Assembly (NCBI GenBank): GCA_024998685.1
Contig: JACOEH010000035.1
Span: 1-52,013 of the forward strand
Source: Nitrospira sp.
GTDB taxonomy: Bacteria > Nitrospirota > Nitrospiria > Nitrospirales > Nitrospiraceae
Direction: 5' to 3'
Length of the DNA: 52,013 bases
How positions within the stretch are numbered: the stretch's first letter is position 1; every line of letters begins with the position of its first letter. The notes beneath the pieces are model-generated. The model did not search any database and was not told the origin of the DNA. It saw nothing but the letters and a program-made list of their open reading frames with translations. The translations under genes and the position numbers were made by a program. Of the stretch, positions 37,010 to 46,199 are shown one piece after another.

Positions 37010-37663
37010 CTAAGCCTGGGTTCGTCGGAGATTTCTCAAACCTCCGGCACCCAAACCGACCAAGGAGATAAGCCCCGCACCAAACAGGAGCACCGCAGCC
37101 GGCAGCGGCACGGCTGTCAGAGTACTGATCGATCCGCGATACGCGGACGGATTACCATCAACGTCCTCGAAAAAGAGCCGCCATCTCGCACTACCACCGT
37201 TCAGATCGCCCAAACTTGGGGGAGCTTGAAAGTTCGGATTTAATCCCCCCCCTTTTTGATCGAGACGAAGGTCGAAACTGAATGGCGTGGCGACGCCGAT
37301 AGGTCCACCGGTTGCAGCACTCACCAACGCCCAGCGATCAAAGCCCAACGGCACGTTCTGTGAAATCGTCACGGCGTTGGCGCCTGGAATGAAAGACGAT
37401 TCGTAAATCGCCGCACCAACAGGGCCAAACTTCAGAGTGAAACCCGTTACCGCGCCATTATAAACGCCGCCGTTGCCCACCGTCCCGTTGTCGAGTTGAA
37501 AGGACCCTGAAACCAGTAAGGGCGAAGAAGGATTATCGAGGCTGCCGGTAAATGAGTACGTTACGAGAGCTGCCTGTGCTGCACTAATCGAACCCGAGAG
37601 GATACACACCGCTGCAGCCGACAGGATGAATCCTCTCCCAAGCCGTCGTTTCATCATCCGCAT
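37010..37663 (-). CDS. VPLPA-CTERM exosortase substrate protein
   Basis: A 217-residue secreted protein. ATG 37663 follows AAGGAG by 8 nt. The signal peptide spans about residues 1-32 (RGFILSAAAVCILSGSISAA, then QAA). A beta-rich mature part (LVTYSFTGSLDN, then VSGSFQLDNGTV) follows. Residues 185-217 are the sorting signal: VPLPAAVLLFGAGLISLVGL, then an arginine-rich end (RNLRRTQA). The three-part tail (VPLPA motif, membrane helix, Arg cluster) is what XrtD recognises, and xrtD is the next gene. The tail is cut in the envelope, so the protein becomes surface- or matrix-associated. It is likely part of the extracellular matrix; no enzyme motif is seen. Confidence 0.93.
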   Translation of the reverse strand: MRMMKRRLGRGFILSAAAVCILSGSISAAQAALVTYSFTGSLDNPSSPLLVSGSFQLDNGTVGNGGVYNGAVTGFTLKFGPVGAAIYESSFIPGANAVTISQNVPLGFDRWALVSAATGGPIGVATPFSFDLRLDQKGGGLNPNFQAPPSLGDLNGGSARWRLFFEDVDGNPSAYRGSISTLTAVPLPAAVLLFGAGLISLVGLGAGGLRNLRRTQA

Positions 37664-38009
37664 ATCACCGCTCCTTCTAGAGGTTGGTTCATTAGGGACA
37701 CGTATGAAAGGGGAACTGTTCAGCAAGTCTCAGACCATCCAGTAGAATTGGTATATCACTGAAAACAAAGGAAGCCGATCAAAACCTAAATCCCTGACTG
37801 TGTGTATATTGCTGCAGCGGTGTTCAAATATGTATGAGCCCTGTGTAGGGGGGCAAAAACCACCTACCGCGCTTTCTTTTATCCAGCTGAACACGTTCAT
37901 ATTGGCTCAATATCCCTCACCGAAATTCCGGCCGGTGTCCTTAAGACGACGGACCTGCCGAATCGAAGTGTGAACAGATGTTGCGATGATCGAAACGTCT
38001 TCGGTGCGG
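37664..38009. promoter_or_regulatory. Non-coding leader upstream of the VPLPA gene
   Basis: 346 bases without a gene, between the stop of a glycosyltransferase and the VPLPA gene start, much longer than other gaps in the region. It probably holds a separate promoter for the VPLPA gene, but I find no convincing -35/-10 pair. A search for a sigma54 site (TGGC and TTGC boxes, common upstream of exosortase substrates) also failed. AT-rich stretches near 37741-37830 are the likeliest promoter region. Confidence 0.4.
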
Positions 38010-39272
38010 TCATCTCAAAGAGACAGAAACCTCCTCAGCCTCAAGAACCGTCTTTCTGCCGACCGTCTCGATCACAGAAGCGAGTTTTCTAGCGAGCACG
38101 GTGCGATCGAAATGCTCCATGACATATTGACGCCCATTCCTGCCCAGCTGTCGGCACTGTTCAGGATGTTGAGAAAGTTCCAGAACGCGTGCGGCGAGGT
38201 CATCAGCATGTTCCGGCTCAATACAGATACCGGCCTTGGCCGCTCGGAGAAGATCCGCACTCTCCCCTTCCACTCCAAGAATGATCGGCTTCGCCATGGC
38301 CAGGCTTTCAAAGATCTTCGAGGGAATGACCGTCTTGAACAGATCGGACTTCTTCAGGAGAACGAGACTGATGTCGGACAACGCCCAGAATTCGCGCATG
38401 CGGCTCTTTGGTTGCTGATCGAGCATGATGACGTTGCCAAGCGCCATTTTGTTTCGCATCCGGACAAGCGCGTGACGTTCAGCCCCGTCACCTACCATCA
38501 AAAAGACAATATCTTTTGAACTGCTCAATCGGCGGGCCGCATGAAAGATCGTCTCCAGATGGTGGGCCATGCCATGGGTCCCAAAATAGGAAACGACGAA
38601 CTTCCCCTTGATCCCCAGTTCTTCGGTAAGAGAACTCGCCCCATCAAATGGTGTATATTGAGTGAGATCGGCGCCATTCTTGACGACGGTGATCTTCCTA
38701 GCCTCAATGCCCTTTCCCAGCATGTATGCCTTGAATGAATCGGTCACCGGCACAATTCGATCCGCTTTTCGATATGCGAATTGCTCGATCCATTCAAGCA
38801 TCTTGATAATCGCAGGGTTCTTGATCGCGCCTACGGCGACGATCGATTCCGGCCACAGATCGCGGATCTCCAGTACCCAAGGGATTCTCTTCAACTTGCC
38901 GACAACGTAACCCGCGAGCCCATTGAAAAATTGAGGGGAGGTTGAAATGACGACGTCTGCCTTCGGCAGAAAGAGGGAAGCGATGACCGCTGAACACAGA
39001 TACGAGATGTAGTTCAATGTGCGTTTAAGGAAACCTTCGTTAGCCGTAACAAAGGTCCAGACTCTGATAACGCCGATACCGTCTCTCGTTTCATGTTGGT
39101 AGATCAGATTGCTGTAGCCTTCGTAGACTTTTCCTTGAGGATGATTCGGTGCGCACGTCACGACCGTCACATGATGCCCATCTTTCACCCATTGTCGACA
39201 ATGTTCATAGGTTCTGGTTGCCGGCGCGTTCACCTCGGGAGGGAAGTAATGTGACAGGAAGAGAATTCGCAT
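38010..39272 (-). CDS. Glycosyltransferase family 4 (WbuB-like)
   Basis: A 420-residue GT-B fold enzyme that adds a sugar to the lipid-linked repeat on the cytoplasmic side. The N-terminus MRILFLSHYFPPEVNAPATR is typical of the WbuB-type amino-sugar transferases. The nucleotide-sugar side carries VVKNGADLTQYTP and the Glu motif in PSKIFESLAMAKPIILG. The start at ATG 39272 lies 68 nt inside the end of the heparinase-like gene, in a different frame; the conserved N-terminus leaves little doubt that it is real. It is the last glycan gene before the long gap and the sorting genes. Acceptor and sugar are unknown. Confidence 0.9.
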   Translation of the reverse strand: MRILFLSHYFPPEVNAPATRTYEHCRQWVKDGHHVTVVTCAPNHPQGKVYEGYSNLIYQHETRDGIGVIRVWTFVTANEGFLKRTLNYISYLCSAVIASLFLPKADVVISTSPQFFNGLAGYVVGKLKRIPWVLEIRDLWPESIVAVGAIKNPAIIKMLEWIEQFAYRKADRIVPVTDSFKAYMLGKGIEARKITVVKNGADLTQYTPFDGASSLTEELGIKGKFVVSYFGTHGMAHHLETIFHAARRLSSSKDIVFLMVGDGAERHALVRMRNKMALGNVIMLDQQPKSRMREFWALSDISLVLLKKSDLFKTVIPSKIFESLAMAKPIILGVEGESADLLRAAKAGICIEPEHADDLAARVLELSQHPEQCRQLGRNGRQYVMEHFDRTVLARKLASVIETVGRKTVLEAEEVSVSLR

Positions 39273-41004
39273 GCCTGTGCGCCTCGGTTCGTCGGTCTCT
39301 TGCTTTCTGGATTCGATAACTCAGCTGGAGAGGGACTTCCCCAGAACAAGAAAAGGCTAGCACAGGGTTCTTCCGGCTCAAACCAAACTCGGGAAAATAG
39401 CAGCCCTGCTCGATCTCCATACGGCAGGCACTCAACGCTTCGATCACGGCAATAGCCTCTCCGTCTCTCTCAATTCCGAAGACATCTTCACCCGACGGCA
39501 CAATCGTGAAATCTGGATGGATATGAACGAAACTCTCCATTCGATGAGTCCCATTTCCTTCCAGCACATCCGTAATAACCCAACTCCCCTGCCCCTCGTA
39601 GGATATTCGCCTCCTATGGATGAGTTTTCCGGTCAATCTCCTATACCCATCATGAGCTCCTTCAAACAGGACCGACTCATGCCCCGTCTTGTCGATATAC
39701 CCCTGGACCGGCTTCGCCCGCCGAGCCACGCGGAACACACCCCATATCTCTGACTGCTCTTCTCCATCAACCATCACGGTATTATGGGCTCTCGTACTTC
39801 GCGCATACCTCCTTTCCTGGCTCGGCTCATAGTCGAAGACCCCGCTATCGATCACAACTCGTTGCCCGTCGATCGTCAGCTCATAACTCAGCGTATCGCA
39901 ATGAGCATGTCCTGGCTGATAGTCGGGACCAATCGGCCCGCAATCAACGATGATCATGTCGCCCGCCTTGCGACAGACATAATACCCGCTCGATTCGAAG
40001 GCACTGACCACTAAACTATTTGATGGGCTTGGAACCTTGTACCCAATCACTCTCTCAGCGTACTCGAAGATCTGACGAGGGGTTGGAGCAATGCCGAACG
40101 CCGAATCATTGAACAAAGGAATAGCTCCGTCCGGTAAGCAGATGCTGCTCAGGAAATCCAGGGCAGTAGTACTTTTGCCGGTAAATTCGTCCGCAATTTC
40201 ACATGAGATCGCAGCAGGTGAGTTCCTCGCGAGATTCAATACATCAAGATAATCGACCAAACAGATGGAGTGATACATAGAGCTTCTCTCGAAGTGCCCT
40301 CCATCGACAAGAAACTGTTCCTTGAGTTCTTCCCGCAGAATCCGCAGACCTTTTTTAAGCCACCTGTCTGCATCGACCCCTTCGAAGTACATCCCGGCAA
40401 AAAACAGCGCTATGCCATTTTTGAGATAGTGATTCGCCAAGATGTGGTATTCAATGTGTTGTTCCAGCCACAGTGCTTGTTGGTAGAGACTTTCAATCCA
40501 CTCACGTCTTGGCAGTTTTTCATTTCCCTCTTCCTGGTTGGCCTCGTTTGACAACAGGAAGAACTTTATCCAGTTCACGATCCTGAGCGAGACCGTATAG
40601 GGCTCCCAGGCATCTTCAGTCCCTGGCGGATTGTGCTGAATCCAATCCGTAATGAGGAAGCACTTATTCTCAAAAGAACGCTGCGGATCATGCAGATAAT
40701 CGAAATAGTGCAGGTTATAGCGCCAGAGCTTCGGCATTTCCCGGCAAACCCAATCCGGCTTGCCGTTAGAAAAGGACTTCTTTTGCTTTAGGAAGATGAG
40801 TGCTTCGCCATCATGAGATTGATGGGGCCCATGGACGCCAGGCATGAACCCTACACCATGCCTTAGACCTACTCGACGAGCGCGAGGCCATCTGACTGGA
40901 GGCAGGCGAAGTCGGTTACGAATAAGAAAAAGCAGCTGAGTCGGCCGAAGATAGAGGGCTGTTTGTAGATACAATCGGAATCGGTCTCTAGCGAACGACT
41001 TCAT
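39205..41004 (-). CDS. Heparinase II/III-like protein
   Basis: A 599-residue protein of the alginate lyase/heparinase II/III family. An N-terminal alpha-helical toroid occupies about 60-330 (YFDYLHDPQRSF, then YHILANHYLKNGIALFFAG and HFERSSMYHSICLVDYLDVL). A beta-sandwich heparinase domain follows at about 350-540 (GHAHCDTLSYELTIDGQRVV, then RSTRAHNTVMVDGEEQSEIW). The family breaks uronic-acid polymers by beta-elimination; in exopolysaccharide loci it probably trims or remodels the polymer. ATG 41004 is chosen over TTG 41016. No signal peptide is obvious, so secretion route is unclear. The tail (QKARDRRTEAHRHANSLPV and on) overlaps the next gene by 68 nt and may be a read-through extension. 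Confidence 0.88.
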   Translation of the reverse strand: MKSFARDRFRLYLQTALYLRPTQLLFLIRNRLRLPPVRWPRARRVGLRHGVGFMPGVHGPHQSHDGEALIFLKQKKSFSNGKPDWVCREMPKLWRYNLHYFDYLHDPQRSFENKCFLITDWIQHNPPGTEDAWEPYTVSLRIVNWIKFFLLSNEANQEEGNEKLPRREWIESLYQQALWLEQHIEYHILANHYLKNGIALFFAGMYFEGVDADRWLKKGLRILREELKEQFLVDGGHFERSSMYHSICLVDYLDVLNLARNSPAAISCEIADEFTGKSTTALDFLSSICLPDGAIPLFNDSAFGIAPTPRQIFEYAERVIGYKVPSPSNSLVVSAFESSGYYVCRKAGDMIIVDCGPIGPDYQPGHAHCDTLSYELTIDGQRVVIDSGVFDYEPSQERRYARSTRAHNTVMVDGEEQSEIWGVFRVARRAKPVQGYIDKTGHESVLFEGAHDGYRRLTGKLIHRRRISYEGQGSWVITDVLEGNGTHRMESFVHIHPDFTIVPSGEDVFGIERDGEAIAVIEALSACRMEIEQGCYFPEFGLSRKNPVLAFSCSGEVPLQLSYRIQKARDRRTEAHRHANSLPVTLLPSRGERAGNQNL

Positions 41005-41096
41005 CAGCTTGTACAAACTGATTACGCTGGTTGGACTATATCGGATGAGCGTATTTCAGCAAGTTGGTCGTCGACCGCAGGTGGGTGCATCCAGGT

Positions 41097-43211
41097 TCAG
41101 AGGGCATCCAAGAGCGCTCGCCTCACACCTTCAACCGTGGGCAGATCCCACAAGTCGAAGTTCTGTTTTCCAGATGGCATACTTCTCTTCGCTTCAGTTC
41201 TGTTCATCCCTGACAATAAGACATAATCTTCCAGCCCTTCGCGAAATGCCTCCCAGCGGCGGCTGCTGACAACTCCTTCAGGTGTTTCATACACGACAGC
41301 CCAGTCAGGACGCCGACCATCTATATCGTCCCACGCAGAACTCCCACCGGTATCGCTGTAGGACCAAAACCCTACGCCTTTCGCATCGTAATACCAGGCC
41401 CACCAAGCCAACATTCGATAGTCACGCAATGGTGACGCCTGTTTTGCGGGCGCTTTTGGATTCCCGTAGATCCACCACTCTTTTTGAAGTGTCTTAAAAA
41501 ACTCACCGAGTCGGCCACGGACTACCAATACATTGGGTTGCCAATAATCCACAAAGCTTTGGACGTCCCGAAGGTCGGACATCTCAATGGGTGGGGTCGC
41601 GTAGACATTGAGGTCGGTGTACACCTTCACCGCAGGATTCCATTCTTTGATCGCTTGAGCAACGGCCTTCACCAACTGTAAACCCTGACGACTTGGCTCG
41701 TCGACTGGATACAAAGCCCACTGATCCACGGACAGGCCTCGCTCAGAAAGATATGTGGACATTTGCTTCACCCACCTCAGCAAGCGCTCTTTTGAAGCAG
41801 AATCGAGAGTTCGCACGCTGCTCGATAACCCCAATGGATTTTTTGCCTCACTCCACCCCAGATAGAGCAGCAACATCCCATGCTGCTTGACCATCTCCAC
41901 GGTAGCCACAAAACTTAGGTCAGGCTTGATCATCCAGCTGCCGTCAAGAGCTAAGCCAGGAATTTCTCCAGGATGTGCGACGAAGGTATTGATACCGTGA
42001 CGCACCAAGTCTTGAGTGGCGACAGTCCTATTCCGGAAAACAGGCATATCAGAAAGGTATGCCCAATTCACTGCACGAAGCCGTTTGACACTACTTCCTG
42101 TATATGCACTGACGTTCGCCACACCAGGAAGAGTATTCACCTGCCCCCCGCCATCAAGGCGGATTTCGAATCGATGGTTGCCCGCGCCTAATACAGCAAG
42201 ATTAATATCCATCCAAAGATATACAGGCGAGCCAGGTCTTGCTGAAAACGTCCCACGACCATCAAGTGGGACAAGCGGGTCATACACTCGCTTTCCGTTG
42301 CCTGCGATAACCGGCCTCACTTCATAGAGCGTAACGGATTGAGAAGGGAGTCCGTCGACCGAAACACGCAGCCTGTTAGAAGCGACCTCCTTTCCCACAA
42401 CAATTCCTAAACAAATGCTCTCATGCTCGCTAGTATAACCCCTGACCTCAACTAAGGAAGGTCTATTGTTGATCTGTTGCCGAACATCAGCAAGATCGAT
42501 ATCTTTCCATGGGTCTTGGCTCCAGACATGCAGCGAATTCGTCGGCACCGATAGCGCGGCTCCTTCAGCTTCCACTGCAGCCGCCCGTTCGAGCGCTCGA
42601 GAGACTCTTCGAGTGCTTTCCTCCAATGCTGTCCGGACATTCGCTACACTTGAGGCGATTGTTGGAAACCGGCCCATTCCCAATGGTCGCCATTCGATCT
42701 CGTCTAAAAACAAATAGTCGCCGGAGGCATGGAGAACGACGACCAATGCTTCGGTTGCTACCTGGACATCGACAGCTAACCAGTGATCGCGTTTGTCACT
42801 CCATTCTCCCGAATAGGCGGCCAACGACCCAACCAAACTCAATGTTCCGTCATTGCTTCTTGTATAGACATCGACATGTCGTGGTACATCTACACCAGCA
42901 CCTAATCCCTTTGCTGAATGTAGTCGTAACGTACCGGATTGAGGACGCTGTGCAGCACCAGTGGACGTGACTCGAAGTTCTATGGCTATCGGCGTCGTAG
43001 CCGCCCATCCGACCGTCTCCTTCTTCGTCCAGATCGGAAAGGTTGTGATTTTCCCGTCTGTAAGCTGTTGCACGTCCTCAGGATCCGTGCAAAGCGCATA
43101 GTTGGGCGGTTGGCTGAGTGCCACGACCGCCACTCTGTCGGCATAGGATGTTTCTGCCAAACCAAGGACTATGATCATGATCACGGCTATATGTCGGAGC
43201 ACCCTTTTCAT
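41097..43211 (-). CDS. Secreted DUF4091 protein, glycoside-hydrolase-like
   Basis: A 704-residue protein with a signal peptide (MKRVLRHIAVIMIIVLGLAE, cut near SYA-24). The N-terminal half is beta-rich with jelly-roll character (about 30-190 and 250-390). The C-terminal half is a TIM-barrel-like region ending in the DUF4091 block: GVGFWSYSDTGGSSAWDDI, then VVYETPEGVVSSRRWEAFRE and GLEDY. Such proteins are thought to act on glycans outside the cytoplasm. The site WALYPVDEPSRQG holds candidate acid residues. ATG 43211 overlaps the asnB stop by 4 nt and has AGAGG at the right distance. Its place between an amidotransferase and a heparinase-like gene suggests polymer tailoring. Confidence 0.87.
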   Translation of the reverse strand: MKRVLRHIAVIMIIVLGLAETSYADRVAVVALSQPPNYALCTDPEDVQQLTDGKITTFPIWTKKETVGWAATTPIAIELRVTSTGAAQRPQSGTLRLHSAKGLGAGVDVPRHVDVYTRSNDGTLSLVGSLAAYSGEWSDKRDHWLAVDVQVATEALVVVLHASGDYLFLDEIEWRPLGMGRFPTIASSVANVRTALEESTRRVSRALERAAAVEAEGAALSVPTNSLHVWSQDPWKDIDLADVRQQINNRPSLVEVRGYTSEHESICLGIVVGKEVASNRLRVSVDGLPSQSVTLYEVRPVIAGNGKRVYDPLVPLDGRGTFSARPGSPVYLWMDINLAVLGAGNHRFEIRLDGGGQVNTLPGVANVSAYTGSSVKRLRAVNWAYLSDMPVFRNRTVATQDLVRHGINTFVAHPGEIPGLALDGSWMIKPDLSFVATVEMVKQHGMLLLYLGWSEAKNPLGLSSSVRTLDSASKERLLRWVKQMSTYLSERGLSVDQWALYPVDEPSRQGLQLVKAVAQAIKEWNPAVKVYTDLNVYATPPIEMSDLRDVQSFVDYWQPNVLVVRGRLGEFFKTLQKEWWIYGNPKAPAKQASPLRDYRMLAWWAWYYDAKGVGFWSYSDTGGSSAWDDIDGRRPDWAVVYETPEGVVSSRRWEAFREGLEDYVLLSGMNRTEAKRSMPSGKQNFDLWDLPTVEGVRRALLDAL

Positions 43212-45088
43212 CGTATGCCTCTCTGAAGCCAATTCTCTAAGGTCCCGAGCCCCCACAGTAGTGTGGAGTTATCGCGTCTCCCTGCCGAAAATGCGGCGAC
43301 CTCATGTTGGAGAAAGTCCTGATCGAGAACCGTGCCGAGACAAGCAGATGGGCATAGCAGATAGTCGCACAGGTGCTCCAGATTCGCTCTCAACAGATTC
43401 CGTATTGGGGGATTGAATGGACGTTTCGGTTGGGTCAACACACTTGCCGGCATCTTAGTAGCAAGCGCGCCTGTTATGAGTGGCTTGGTGCCGTTGCCCA
43501 TCTTTATCCGGGACGGCAACCCAAGTATGTCGTGGACCAGCAACGGCGACAGAAATGGACTTCGGAGTTCAAGAGAGTGGGCCATGCTGGTCCTATCGGC
43601 ACTTTGCATCAAGTTAAAGGGAACAAACGACTTCATATCAACTATTGTGGCGGCGCGCACAGGATCGTTTGACTGTCTAGTAAACGTATCCAACAGATCG
43701 TTGTAAAATGGAGTTCTGCATTCTTTCCTTCCGGTAGCCCATGCGAGGGTAGGCGTGTTCATATATGTCGCCCAATCCAAAACACTCTCTGCCAATGGGT
43801 GGCCCAGTGTGTTCAAGAACAGCTTCACTCGTCTTATCGATGTGGCAAGACCGCCATGCTCTGGCAGCCAATTGACACACAGTCGGCCCAAACCCGCGAC
43901 AGCTGATGGCAGCTGCTTCAATTGCTGGTGAAGGTGGATGGCCTTATATCTTGGATAGCCGATGGCCAGTTCATCTCCACCGTCACCCACGAGACACACC
44001 TTACACGACTTCGATGCCTCGCCAGCAATTAGATCCGAAACAAGTGCTGTCGAGTTGCCGAACGGCTGGTCAAATAAATCCACTACCCGTTGAATTGAAT
44101 CATGAAAGTCCAGTTCATGAAAAGGGATCGTGGTATGTGACAATCCGTGAGCTGACGCGATCTGACGCGCGATATGGCTTTCATCGCTCTCCTTCGTGTA
44201 CTCAAGAGTATACGTATGCAAGGCGCTGAGTCTGGAAGAGTCTTGAGCCGCTGCGAGAATAGCGTTTGAGTCGATCCCTGCACTGAGGAACAGACCGATG
44301 TCTACGTCGCTGATGAGACGCCGCTCGACGCTTTGCTCGAATAGTTCTCGGAACTTCTTTTCAGCCTGTTCCGGAGTCCCCGTTTCATCGTACTCGATGC
44401 TCTTTTCAAGCGAGTAGAACGCTCGCGGGCTTTCCGCATCACCGTTATCCAAATCCACCTGGAGCATATGTCCCGGAGCAAGCTCTTGGATGCCTTGGTA
44501 AAAAGTATTCGGCGGTGCCGTGTAAAGGAAGCGGAGAAAGTCCAGCACAGCACCATCGTTGAGCGACCGGTTAATATCGGGAAGGGTTAAGAGGGCCTTG
44601 ATTTCTGATGCGAAGGCGAAGCGCCGCACACCATCAACGAGGCTCCCGGTATAATACAACGGTTTTTCCCCGATAGGATCTCTTGCCAGTAACAGCATCC
44701 GTGTTTTCATATCGAAAAACCCGAATGCATACATACCGTCGAGCTGCTTCAAACCAGCCGTTCCGTGATTGATCAACCAGTACAGCAAGACCTCCGTATC
44801 CGATGTCGTACGAAAGCTTTCTCCTCGATCCTCTAAAGACAAACGGAGCTCTCTGAAATTGTAGATTTCGCCGTTAAAGACGATTCCGTATCTGCCACAG
44901 GGGGAAACAAACGGTTGATGACTTCGAGGGTCTAGATCGATAATACTGAGTCGTGTATGCCCGATCGACCAGCTTGTGCCGGCAATGGATGTCCTACTGG
45001 AATGATCCGGCCCGCGATGTCGCAGTCGCGCAAGCATTCCATCCAATAGTGCAGATTCATATCCTAAGACTCCCGCAATTCCGCACAC
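43208..45088 (-). CDS. asnB: Asparagine synthase-type amidotransferase
   Basis: A 626-residue glutamine-hydrolysing amidotransferase. The nucleophile Cys2 starts the class II glutaminase (MCGIAGVLGY, then RLRHRGPDHS, then GEIYNFRELR). The synthetase half has the ATP-binding loop LSAGIDS at about 268-274 (SGGxDS in most relatives). In exosortase and capsule loci this enzyme class (exosortase A amidotransferase-like) probably amidates a uronic acid or similar acid in the polymer, not free aspartate. GTG 45088 follows a strong GAGGAG site. It is 10 nt after the preceding glycosyltransferase gene and overlaps the DUF4091 gene, so the three are one operon. Confidence 0.9.
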   Translation of the reverse strand: MCGIAGVLGYESALLDGMLARLRHRGPDHSSRTSIAGTSWSIGHTRLSIIDLDPRSHQPFVSPCGRYGIVFNGEIYNFRELRLSLEDRGESFRTTSDTEVLLYWLINHGTAGLKQLDGMYAFGFFDMKTRMLLLARDPIGEKPLYYTGSLVDGVRRFAFASEIKALLTLPDINRSLNDGAVLDFLRFLYTAPPNTFYQGIQELAPGHMLQVDLDNGDAESPRAFYSLEKSIEYDETGTPEQAEKKFRELFEQSVERRLISDVDIGLFLSAGIDSNAILAAAQDSSRLSALHTYTLEYTKESDESHIARQIASAHGLSHTTIPFHELDFHDSIQRVVDLFDQPFGNSTALVSDLIAGEASKSCKVCLVGDGGDELAIGYPRYKAIHLHQQLKQLPSAVAGLGRLCVNWLPEHGGLATSIRRVKLFLNTLGHPLAESVLDWATYMNTPTLAWATGRKECRTPFYNDLLDTFTRQSNDPVRAATIVDMKSFVPFNLMQSADRTSMAHSLELRSPFLSPLLVHDILGLPSRIKMGNGTKPLITGALATKMPASVLTQPKRPFNPPIRNLLRANLEHLCDYLLCPSACLGTVLDQDFLQHEVAAFSAGRRDNSTLLWGLGTLENWLQRGIR

Positions 45089-45098
45089 GGTAAACTCC

Positions 45099-46154
45099 TC
45101 AACTCAATGCGAGGCTGTGACAAAGATCCGTGAAGTATTCAGTCCAACGCTGACTATCAAACTCCTCGATCTTGAGTCGAACCCCACGGCGGAGCATTGA
45201 AAGTGTCGATGAAGATTCCACAAGTTCTCGCATCGCGTCAGCCAAGCCACACGGATCATGAGGTTCTACCAGGCGTCCGGTCTCGGACGAGACAATCTCT
45301 GGGATACCGCCCCACCGCGTAGCAATAACCGGAATTCCTGCGCAATATGCCTCAAGGATGGATCCAGGATGCCCTTCTCCTTCCCAGTATGTGGGCAAGA
45401 CAAGCGCGTCATATTGCACGAGTGTCTTCAGGACCTGTTCTTTGGCGATGACACCGCGATAATGCACGGACGTATTATCGAACCATGACGCCGTAACACC
45501 TTCCTGCAACGGCCCATAGACATCGATGTGAACTTGAGCATCATGAAGCAGCCGCGAGGCAGCAATGAGCTCACCTATCCCTTTCGACGGCTTTACATGG
45601 CCGAGAAAGACGAATCTTCGAGAGGGCAATCGATCCAGTTCCGCTGGTTCGATGGTCTTATCAAGGCTTCGGTTGTTTGGATACCAATGCACAGGGCTGC
45701 AGGTTATAGCTTGAAAATACTGTACGGATGACATTCGCTCAAAGAGGATCGCGTCCGCTCTCATGACGGTAATGTCAAAAATCCATCGTTGCGCTCGACC
45801 GAGCAAGCCGTACCAAAATTCAAAATATCCTCCAAATCCTCGAAAGATCCACTTTCGTCCGAGAACACGGCAGATGAAGTGTACCAGCGGTCCAAAGAAG
45901 ATCGCCCCTTGCATTGATGTATGAAAACTCACAACCGATGCACGTGGCACGTTCCATATCACAGAGGCGACGCACTGAAGTCCTTTGATCGCGCTTGCTA
46001 TCCTTCCCGGCTTTGTACGTGAAGTATTAACGATTTTCACTGTGAGCTGGTCGGACGAAGAGAGCCGATCGACCAAATCTCCAAAAAGAACAGTCGTGCC
46101 ACCGATAGGTGGAGGCAGACCACCGATCAGCAGTAGTCGAATTGGTGAGTTCAT
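45099..46154 (-). CDS. Glycosyltransferase family 4
   Basis: A 351-residue GT-B glycosyltransferase. The N-terminal glycine-rich loop (LLIGGLPPPIGGTTVL) forms the acceptor side. The C-terminal half carries FVFLGHVKPSKGIGELIAAS, then LPTYWEGEGHPGSILEAYCA, the E-x7-E nucleotide-sugar motif. ATG 46154 is used; a TTG seven codons upstream has no ribosome site. It lies 45 nt after the methyltransferase gene and 10 nt before asnB. It would add one sugar of the repeat unit; donor and linkage are unknown. Confidence 0.88.
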   Translation of the reverse strand: MNSPIRLLLIGGLPPPIGGTTVLFGDLVDRLSSSDQLTVKIVNTSRTKPGRIASAIKGLQCVASVIWNVPRASVVSFHTSMQGAIFFGPLVHFICRVLGRKWIFRGFGGYFEFWYGLLGRAQRWIFDITVMRADAILFERMSSVQYFQAITCSPVHWYPNNRSLDKTIEPAELDRLPSRRFVFLGHVKPSKGIGELIAASRLLHDAQVHIDVYGPLQEGVTASWFDNTSVHYRGVIAKEQVLKTLVQYDALVLPTYWEGEGHPGSILEAYCAGIPVIATRWGGIPEIVSSETGRLVEPHDPCGLADAMRELVESSSTLSMLRRGVRLKIEEFDSQRWTEYFTDLCHSLALS

Positions 46155-46199
46155 GGCCTTGCCGGTGCAATCCAAACTTTTTGGATAGTTAGGGGTTGG

